Origin: Pyropia yezoensis
Lineage: Eukaryota; Rhodophyta; Bangiophyceae; Bangiales; Bangiaceae
Direction: 5' to 3'
Assembly (NCBI GenBank): GCA_009829735.1
Contig: CM020618.1
Span: 11,313,119-11,377,118, forward strand
Length of the DNA: 64,000 nucleotides
Position numbers and translations under genes: made by a program. The first letter of the stretch is position 1. Each line of letters starts with the position of its first letter. Below are positions 57,512 to 64,000 of this stretch, piece after piece. Below the pieces are notes generated by a model. The model was not told the origin of the DNA, ran no database searches, and worked only from the letters and a program-made list of their open reading frames with translations.

Positions 57512-57874
57512 TGTAGCACAATAGGGATCCGTCGCACGTCCACTCTCAGGGAACACTCACCAAGGGGGATCGGCACCAACGTCACCGGGAGGCCAAGGTT
57601 GCTGTCCTTGGAGCGCAAGCCACGGGACCAAGATGGGAGCCAAAATGGGAGGGGTTTGTTGTTCTACCATGGCCGGTGGTGGATTCGCCGCCGGCCCCCA
57701 CGTTATAAACCCTCGGAGACACTACTAACTACCCTCCACCCCAAGATGCAAGTCCCTCTGGTCATACGTAACTTACAGATACCGTGACCAGTACGAACTA
57801 TCAAATTGAAAGTTAAGGGTTAGAAGTAGCCCCCTTATTATTAGGGTTACAATACGGCCAACCATATTGCTACA
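57512..57874 (-). repeat. Family B 3' LTR
   Basis: 363 bp with ends TGTAGC and GCTACA. It is the reverse complement of the array LTRs at high identity. The word GTTATAAAC near 57702-57710 reads as a TATA box on both strands, so the LTR could also start transcripts toward the antisense frame (inference). Confidence 0.85.
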
Positions 57875-58465
57875 TATCCCCCCCTTAGATTCGGCCCGTC
57901 CTCGGGTCGAGTTGCATTCGGGTTACCGAATGTAAGTGGGTCGCGTGACCGTTTACCAGTCGGGTGGGGCTTTGCGCCCCGTCGCGACAGACACCCCTTT
58001 TCGAGGTTGTCTGAGGGGGGTGCCCCCCTTTGTGTGGTACACACACGATCCGTTTTCCGGACCGTTAAATTCCCGGTGCGGGTTCTGTTCACTACCCCCC
58101 TTTCCGAGGGGTGGTGCAAGCGGATCCGCCACCAGGTGTCTGGTGGTAGGGGAGCCCCTCTCGTGTTACCGAGTGAAGGGGGGCGGCCGCTCCCGCTTTT
58201 CGCGGGGGCGGTTTCGGGGTGAACCCCTCTTGGTTGCCCCGTACGGGGGTGTGGCCCCGGCCCGCCCAGGTGCCTGGGTGGAGCCCGTTCGTAGCCTCAT
58301 GGGGCGCGGGTCGACCCGCGCGCCTGCGGCGCTTCTCGTGGCCGTTTGTGGTCATAAGCGCGGGCGCCCGCGCTTCCCTGGCTCGTCCGCGCGAGCGTTC
58401 CTCGTACCGGGTCGAGCCGGCCTCGGCTTTTCTGCAAGGGGCGCCCCTGCCACCCCGGTTGCACC
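57875..58465. other. Polypurine tract and chain of short hairpins
   Basis: Next to the LTR lies the polypurine tract (AAGGGGGGGA on the minus strand). The following ~400 bp are a series of short inverted repeats. One is a 7-bp stem CATTCGG/CCGAATG at 57915-57932, another is GGTC-GCGT-GACC. Their counterparts in the array keep the stems while the loops differ. It also forms the leader in front of the antisense frame. Confidence 0.6.
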
Positions 58466-60835
58466 ATGTCGGACCCCCAGGTACCCGGGGGCGAGGACGA
58501 CCTCCTGCCTGAAGAGGGGGAAGAGGTGATGGTGGACGACGTTCCCGTCTCCGCCACCGCCGCCGAGTGCTTCCTAGCGAGCTCGTCGGAGGACGAGGAC
58601 GACCGGGTGACCGTTCGTGTGGCCCCGGACGGCGCGCCGGGCGGGTTGTCGTCTGTGTGTAGCGGCACGACGGCTCCGTCGGGTGGCGGACAACCGCGTG
58701 CAGTGGTGGCTTCTACCGCTTCTCCTCCGGCGGCCCGGATGGCTTCTGTCGCCAGTACCGGCGTGGCTTTACCTCAAGACGGTGTCGCGGGCGTGGCGGA
58801 TGGTGGTGTTGGCACCCCGTCCAGTCCGGCGGGTCAAGACGGCGCGGGTGCCCGCCCGGTTGGTGTGTCCGCTGCGGCGGGTAGCGGGTCTACCCGTGCT
58901 GCCCCCGTGGTACCCACGTCGGGTCCGGGTGGCGGCGATGCTCTGCCCGCGGTGCCGCGGGCGTCTGGTGGTCATGGTGGGTCTACACCGATGGCTGTGG
59001 ACTCCGGTAGTTACTCCGGGCGGGCGCCCGTCCTTCTTCTTCCTCCCCGGCCGCGTGCGACTCCGACGCCGGCCCCTCTTCCGGTGGGGCATCCCCCGGC
59101 GCCCCCTATTCTTCCTGGTCCTGCCCGGGTTGCCCCGTTTGGTGGCGGCGTCGCCGTGGCGGCGGGTCAACCCCCCATGTCGGTGTCCGACTTGGTGGCT
59201 CGGGTTCGAGGCCTCACGGTGCAAGAGTCGATGGAGTCCGATGGGCGGATGCGGGTGGACTTCCACCTGCCCCATCCCCGTGGAGAGTCCTCCCGGCGCG
59301 TCAAGGTGGACCCGAGTTGGGAGCGGGAGTTGGTGCGGCTGGTCAACCAGCCGAACGCGGTGCGAGTGGAACACCATTGGATCCTGAGTCAGCCGGACGA
59401 CCGGCATGCGCAGCTCTGGCGTACTCGGGTGGGACGGGGTGAGGTCTACCTCGACCCCGCCTTCGGGGTATGCGACCTGATTGCCCCCGCGTTGCCGCGG
59501 GAGATTGACTACCCGGCTAGTGCTCGGGAGATTGCGGCGGCGGCGGAGCCGGTTGCGTTTGGGGAAACGGTGGGCAGTACCGGTCGGTATCCCGACTTTG
59601 ATTACTACCCGGGGGTATCCCCGTATCTGTCGTTGACGGCTCCCTACCCGCCTATGGCGGGGTTGAAGTCGGCGTCGAGCTGGCGACGTAACCATGGTGT
59701 CATGGCGGATGCGTTTCGAACGGATATAACGTGTGCATTGCAGACCGGCAACGGTCGTGCGCCGGTATACACTCCCGTGCGCCCGCCGCTATGGCAGGAG
59801 GGGTGGGAACCCGCCCCTGCTTTCCGGTTTGACACCGGCTCCTGTCTCCGATACTTCGGGAGTGTGTTGGCCTCCCGGCCGGTCCACTCGTTGCAGGGTA
59901 CCTTCACCCTTGAGGTTACCCTCGGGCAGGCGTCCTCCTTCTTGCTGTCCGTCCGCCGGCAGGGGCGCCTGTTTCATCTTCCGACGGGTGTCCGTCGGCA
60001 CATCGCGCAGTTGGGCGTGGACCTGATAGCTGCCAAGACCGGGTTGGCCCGGGAGTTCGAGGCCCTGCTGGCTGTTCAAGATGCCGTGAACTGGGCTGGG
60101 GTGTTGGCCCTTCCCCCGTACCGGGACCCGCAGGCTGGGGCTACCCCCTTGCCTCGTCACTCGTTGCGTATCCGGCGTACTCAGCCGGGTGAGCCTAGTT
60201 GCCATGGGTGGGCGTCCACCGAGGCCGTTCCTGACCTGGGTATTCCCATGGTTATCCATGACCCTCTTCAGGTCCTTGCCCCGTGGTTCGGTAACCCGAT
60301 ACCGGCGGCGGTTGGCCGTCGTCCCCGAGAGTGGGGCTCTGCGGGTGGGGAGCGTGAGGTGTCCCGTCGTCGGGCGGAGCCCCGCCGGGGTTACGGTGGA
60401 GCCCCTTCGGTAGGGTCCTACCGAGCCTCGTATCAGGTGCCACCGGCTCCGGTGGTAGCCGTGTCGGCTCCTTTGGCTCCTCTGGCTGCGCCAGTGTCCG
60501 CTCCCGCCCCTGTCATACAAGACGGGGGTCCCCGTCTCTGGTATGAGGGCGTTGACGCCCTTGTTGCCCGCGCAATGCGGGAGGGTCTCTCTGCTAGCTG
60601 GGGGGATATCCCCCCAGGTGCTGCGCTAGTTGGGTCAGCGCGTTGCTTCGGTGGCGTGCTGGACCGCCTCCAGAAAGCTCTGGAGGACGTGGAGGCTGGC
60701 CGCAGCACCCTCGTCCAGCTATGCACCGAGGTAACTCGGGTGATAGACCGTCGTGAGATTGCCGACCGGTGGAGCACGGAGGTATACGCGCTTACGCGTG
60801 AGTGGCCTCCCTCGGGCAGTGGGTCTACCCACTGA
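58466..60835 (+). CDS. 789-codon antisense open reading frame of family B
   Basis: An uninterrupted frame from an ATG at 58466 to 60835, on the strand opposite to the element's pol. I find no known domain: no zinc knuckle, protease or RT motif. The product has an acidic head (EDDLLPEEGEEVMVDD and SSSEDEDD), a Pro/Ala/Gly-rich stretch to about residue 215, and a conserved globular block about 230-560 (MSVSDLVARVRGLTVQ through WERELVRLVNQPNAV and YFGSVLASRPVHSLQG). An Arg/Pro-rich linker follows, then a helical C-terminus (LDRLQKALEDVEAGRSTLVQ). The central block recurs, diverged, in every array unit. Antisense frames between pol and the 3' LTR are known from plant Tat-lineage gypsy elements. 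One in a chromodomain element is unusual. Function is unknown. Confidence 0.75.
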   Translation: MSDPQVPGGEDDLLPEEGEEVMVDDVPVSATAAECFLASSSEDEDDRVTVRVAPDGAPGGLSSVCSGTTAPSGGGQPRAVVASTASPPAARMASVASTGVALPQDGVAGVADGGVGTPSSPAGQDGAGARPVGVSAAAGSGSTRAAPVVPTSGPGGGDALPAVPRASGGHGGSTPMAVDSGSYSGRAPVLLLPPRPRATPTPAPLPVGHPPAPPILPGPARVAPFGGGVAVAAGQPPMSVSDLVARVRGLTVQESMESDGRMRVDFHLPHPRGESSRRVKVDPSWERELVRLVNQPNAVRVEHHWILSQPDDRHAQLWRTRVGRGEVYLDPAFGVCDLIAPALPREIDYPASAREIAAAAEPVAFGETVGSTGRYPDFDYYPGVSPYLSLTAPYPPMAGLKSASSWRRNHGVMADAFRTDITCALQTGNGRAPVYTPVRPPLWQEGWEPAPAFRFDTGSCLRYFGSVLASRPVHSLQGTFTLEVTLGQASSFLLSVRRQGRLFHLPTGVRRHIAQLGVDLIAAKTGLAREFEALLAVQDAVNWAGVLALPPYRDPQAGATPLPRHSLRIRRTQPGEPSCHGWASTEAVPDLGIPMVIHDPLQVLAPWFGNPIPAAVGRRPREWGSAGGEREVSRRRAEPRRGYGGAPSVGSYRASYQVPPAPVVAVSAPLAPLAAPVSAPAPVIQDGGPRLWYEGVDALVARAMREGLSASWGDIPPGAALVGSARCFGGVLDRLQKALEDVEAGRSTLVQLCTEVTRVIDRREIADRWSTEVYALTREWPPSGSGSTH

Positions 60836-61313
60836 GGAGTGCTATTGGTTGTGAGGGAGAGGGCCCCGGTGACCCTTATGGTAGCCGGGTAGTAGTGAGT
60901 ATAAACTCATCCCCTTTGGGGGCATTGCTTGCCTCTGTTTGCTGCCCTGGGGAGTACCCCTTCTGGCTCAGTGGTGCCTTGCCTCCCGCCCAACTTCTTC
61001 CGGTTGGTTCATGCTTGGGGAGGTCATCCTCCCTCACTTTGTGTCTTGGCTTGGGGAGGTCATCCTCCCGTGTAAGCCCCCTATTTACTTCGATATTATC
61101 GAAGTTAGCCTTTACCTTTAAGTTAACTTATTAAGGTTCAGGTCTTACTTAGTTACCTAAGCTTGACTCTACTTAGTTGCCTAAGCTTGGTTCGACTTAG
61201 AAACCTAAGTCTGATTTGACTTAGAACCCTAAGTCTGCCGTAACCATGTCACACCCTACTTAGTAGGTATAAGCCTCACCCCCCAACAGCCGAAGTCGGT
61301 GTCGGTTGGGTTG
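60836..61313. other. Spacer between convergent frames with hairpins and 24-bp repeats
   Basis: The antisense frame and pol end facing each other across this 478-bp gap. It holds two copies of GGGGAGGTCATCCTCCC (near 61016 and 61054), each a hairpin, and four tandem ~24-bp units from about 61145 to 61236, each built on ACTTAG ... CTAAG, also self-complementary. Such a block could end or process transcripts from both sides (inference). Confidence 0.7.
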
Positions 61314-64000
61314 TTACAGTAGGCGTCGTCGCCTCATGTAAGGCATGAGGAGTTGGCGGGGTATATTTGCCGCCTGTTCCCAGGTGGGTGAGTCGTATCC
61401 GACCCACATAACCTTGACGTACCAGGGTCCTGGTAGGTCCGGGTCGGTGTGTCCGACCACGCTCTCTACTTGGTATGGAATCCCACCCGGTCCCACCGGG
61501 TCATCTGACCGGTGGGTTGTAAGAGCTTCATGTAGCAACCCAGCCGGTACCGGCTGAGGCTGTTCCGGCTTCGGAGCAGGTGTGACATCATTCACACTGA
61601 TGCGTTGGATCTCCGTATCGGAGTGTAAGATAACAGAGTGGTCATCTCTGTGGAGAATCTGGTACGGTCCCTTGACCTGTTGCATGAGCTTGTTCCCCCG
61701 GAACTTCTGGTGTCTGATATAGACCCAGTCACCTGTTACCAGGGTTGCGTTGCGCACCCGTAACCGGGCGTCGAAGTTCTTCTTATATCGAAGTTGTGTT
61801 CTGTCAAGGGCACCCTTGAGCTTAGGAATCATCCACGATAGCTTGGCCAACCAAGCTAGGTGGATACGTTCGGCCGGTCGGCATTTCGGTGTATCATACC
61901 GAGTGCACCTGCCTGGTGGCAGCGTCAGGTTACCGACGCCTAGTGGCATGACCCACTCCAGCGGAGCGATGTTCGTGCTCCGATGCGGCCTGGCATTGTA
62001 TGCCAGGGTGAGTACGGACAGAAGCCTGTCCCAAGTGCTCGTGTGCTCTGCCACGTAGCACTGTAGCATCTTGACGATGGTGCGGTTGAACCGCTCCACC
62101 TGCTCGTTGGTTTGCGGGTGGTAGTCGGATGCCCGACGTGGTTCGATACCGAACATGCCCAGGACCTTAGTGCAGAATGCTGACGTAAGGGTTGCTCCGT
62201 TGTCGGAGAGGAGTTGCTTCATGACTCCGTATGCACTGATCCAGTGGTCAACCACTGCGTTCATGATGGTGTATGCCGTATCATTCGGGATGGCTGCCGC
62301 TCGTGACAGCTTAGTGAAGCGGTCAGACATGACCAGGATGTACCTGTTCCCTTCTTCCGTTACCGGAAGTGGCCCGAGTATGTCGATAGCGACTTGCTCG
62401 TTGGGCCCATCGGGTGGGAATAGCTTCATGGCAGACGCCTGCCTATGTAGACTCATGCGGTTACGCGCACAGGGGTGGCATCCCCTTACGTGGTCGACCA
62501 CGTCGACGGCCATTGCTGGCCAGTAGAAGAACCTTCGCATTGCTGCGAACATACGTGAACCCCCCGGGTGTCCGGCTGTGGGGTTCTCGTGTTCTCGTTC
62601 CATGACGGCTTGCCGTAAGGACACGGGAACCACGACTTGATGTCGTCCATCGGCGGGTGCCCGCCGGTATATGAGTCCGTCTTCGTTCTCGGAGAGGATG
62701 CCGGCTGTACCGGCCAGGAGGTTAGCGCGATGACGTCTACAGTCGTCGTCATTGGCTTGTGTCTCGCGGAAGTCCGCGAGGGTTAGTGGGTATGCTCGGT
62801 GTGCCATGGTATGGTCAACCATACCTTGGGTAGCGTTACCCACCATGCAGACCGGTACCACCGGGATGTCCTCGTCCACCGGGCGGGTATCCACGCTCGG
62901 GGTGTCGAGTCGAGACAATGCGTCTCCGAGATGGTGGGTTGACCCAGCCTTATACACGGTACGGTAGTCGTGCTCGGCCATTTTTAGCCTCCATCGGGCT
63001 AGCCTCCCATGGCTATCGGAATCCTTGTCACCAAGGTTGAGGAGCCATCGTAGGGGTTCGTGGTCGGACCTCACGATGAACCTGGAGCCCTCCAGGTATG
63101 GACGGAGCAGTTGCACTGCCCATATAACTCCGAGGCATTCACGCTCGGTGGCACTATAGTTACGCTCAGCCGGGTTGAGTGTCCGGCTGAAGTATCCTAC
63201 CGGACGTAGGTCCGGGATAACGTTATCGGTACCGATCAACGTCTCCCCCTGTAGCAGGGTGCATCCCACTTGGGTGTCGCACGCATCGACATCGATGACG
63301 AAGGTACCCCGTCGGTGCGGTAACGCAAGGACGGGTGGGGATAGTAGGGCTCGCTTCAGCGACTCGAATGCCTCCTCTTCGCTAGGCGAAGGGGGTTGGA
63401 GTACCTTGGGCAGGGTACTGCTCGTAAGAACCGTTAACGGTTTAGCTATCCGAGCGAAGTCCTTGACGAGCCGTCGGTATACATTGCACATTCCAAGGAA
63501 GCTCTTGAGCTGCGTCTGGGTGTTAGGGAACCGGGCATCCCGGAGTGCCCGGGTATTGGCTTCGAGTACCCCTAGTTTACCAGGGGTTATCTGGTGGCCC
63601 AGATACTCGACCGTCTGTTGGAAGAAGGCGCACTTCTTCAGACGCAGGGTTACCCCGGCGTTCCTCAAAAGGGTGAGTACCTCGTCAACATGTTGCACAT
63701 GGTCATCCATGTTACGCGAGAAGACGATGACGTCATCGAGGTACACTAGGCAGTTACGCCACTTCACCCCCGACAGTATAATGTCGATAGCCTGCTGGAA
63801 TGTAGCGGGGGCGTTGGACAATCCGAAGGGCATCCTTAGGAACTCGTACACTCCACTGTGACAAACGAATGCCGTCTTGGGGATATCCTCGTCCGCCACC
63901 GGGATCTGCCAGTATCCGGCATTGCAGTCGATGGTGGTAAACACCGTAGCTTCCCCCAGGGAGTCGATGCATTCATCCATCCTTGGTAAAGGGTAGGAGT
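61314..64000 (-). CDS. Family B pol: RT, RNase H, integrase, chromodomain (partial at edge)
   Basis: The frame enters from the right edge in phase, just upstream of PRMDECIDSLGEATVF in the RT fingers and palm. RT shows LRMPFGLSNAPATFQQ and the catalytic YLDD near 63740. RNase H follows with VIDVDACDTQVG and YSATERECLGVIWA. Integrase has an HHCC finger near 62450-62590 (HPGGSRMF, then GCHPCARN), VAIDILGPLP, SDNGATLTSAF near 62195 and HPQTNEQVERFNRTI. The C-terminus near 61335-61470 is a chromodomain-type fold (YVKVMWVGYDSPTWEQAANI). About 890 codons are visible without interruption. Relationship to family A is clear but distant. Confidence 0.9.
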   Translation of the reverse strand, partial: SYPLPRMDECIDSLGEATVFTTIDCNAGYWQIPVADEDIPKTAFVCHSGVYEFLRMPFGLSNAPATFQQAIDIILSGVKWRNCLVYLDDVIVFSRNMDDHVQHVDEVLTLLRNAGVTLRLKKCAFFQQTVEYLGHQITPGKLGVLEANTRALRDARFPNTQTQLKSFLGMCNVYRRLVKDFARIAKPLTVLTSSTLPKVLQPPSPSEEEAFESLKRALLSPPVLALPHRRGTFVIDVDACDTQVGCTLLQGETLIGTDNVIPDLRPVGYFSRTLNPAERNYSATERECLGVIWAVQLLRPYLEGSRFIVRSDHEPLRWLLNLGDKDSDSHGRLARWRLKMAEHDYRTVYKAGSTHHLGDALSRLDTPSVDTRPVDEDIPVVPVCMVGNATQGMVDHTMAHRAYPLTLADFRETQANDDDCRRHRANLLAGTAGILSENEDGLIYRRAPADGRHQVVVPVSLRQAVMEREHENPTAGHPGGSRMFAAMRRFFYWPAMAVDVVDHVRGCHPCARNRMSLHRQASAMKLFPPDGPNEQVAIDILGPLPVTEEGNRYILVMSDRFTKLSRAAAIPNDTAYTIMNAVVDHWISAYGVMKQLLSDNGATLTSAFCTKVLGMFGIEPRRASDYHPQTNEQVERFNRTIVKMLQCYVAEHTSTWDRLLSVLTLAYNARPHRSTNIAPLEWVMPLGVGNLTLPPGRCTRYDTPKCRPAERIHLAWLAKLSWMIPKLKGALDRTQLRYKKNFDARLRVRNATLVTGDWVYIRHQKFRGNKLMQQVKGPYQILHRDDHSVILHSDTEIQRISVNDVTPAPKPEQPQPVPAGLLHEALTTHRSDDPVGPGGIPYQVESVVGHTDPDLPGPWYVKVMWVGYDSPTWEQAANIPRQLLMPYMRRRRLL

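Larger units (their letters stand above)
57512..64000 (-). mobile_element. Family B: chromodomain Ty3/gypsy element with antisense frame, 3' half
   Basis: Reading right to left: pol (from the window edge to 61314), a spacer rich in hairpins, a 789-codon frame on the opposite strand (58466-60835), a hairpin chain, a polypurine tract (57886-57877 on the minus strand) and the 3' LTR (57874-57512). The pol portion in view reads without interruption, so the copy looks whole within the window. The 5' LTR, Gag and protease lie beyond the right edge. The insertion sits inside a family A copy, so it is younger than that copy. The tandem array at 37602-54947 derives from the same family. Confidence 0.88.

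Noticed and set aside
58466-60835. The 789-codon frame as the Gag of a plus-strand element
   Set aside because: It lacks a zinc knuckle and capsid features. The polypurine tract, LTR and pol show that the element runs on the minus strand, so this frame is antisense.

Overview
This window looks like nuclear DNA of a GC-rich eukaryote. TATA boxes and long homopolymer G tracts are visible, the proteins are rich in Ala, Pro and Arg, and the sequence is crowded with LTR retrotransposons and DNA transposon debris. There are no rRNA or tRNA genes, operons or bacterial signals. The composition and the mix of chromodomain Ty3/gypsy, Ty1/copia and pogo/Tigger-like elements would fit an alga, perhaps a bangiophyte red alga. 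That lineage guess is low-confidence inference, since no marker gene is present.

Left third (1-18.6 kb) holds the only likely host genes. A minus-strand coding region (3976 down to 1253) lies behind a TATA box. It is one reading frame interrupted once at about 2783 and ends in an AT-hook-like basic tail. A second minus-strand gene (11039-10518) encodes a small membrane-anchored or secreted cysteine-rich protein behind its own TATA box. The rest is G-rich low-complexity DNA, minisatellites (including a 45-bp, 15-codon repeat at about 14.74-15.45 kb), a GTAC-rich palindromic block, a 65-bp near-perfect palindrome at 4483-4547, and a 455-bp MITE with long terminal inverted repeats.

Middle (18.6-37.6 kb) is a retrotransposon graveyard. 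It contains a broken Ty1/copia element (18629-23488, minus) with 244-bp LTRs and a primer site matching the anticodon arm of initiator tRNA-Met. Next is a nearly whole chromodomain Ty3/gypsy element, here called family A (23687-32740, plus), with ~648-bp LTRs and an AGTAG target duplication. A second MITE copy lies in inverted orientation, and a decayed gag/protease-type remnant occupies about 35.5-37.57 kb.

Right part (37.6-64 kb) is dominated by a 17.3-kb tandem array of ten ~1717-bp units (37602-54947). Each unit is one 363-bp LTR plus one short internal region of a second gypsy family, called family B, so the array reads LTR-internal-LTR-internal and ends in an eleventh, shorter LTR. Beyond it lie a second copy of a segment also found at 4.8-5.9 kb, a 5'-truncated pogo/Tigger-type transposase reading frame, and a family A LTR. 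That A copy has been invaded by a family B element in minus orientation (57512 to beyond the right edge). The B element carries a 789-codon open reading frame on the strand opposite to its pol gene, between pol and the 3' LTR. Part of the same antisense frame is present in every array unit. The antisense frame, the LTR-based satellite and a chain of conserved hairpins beside the polypurine tract are the most unusual features here.
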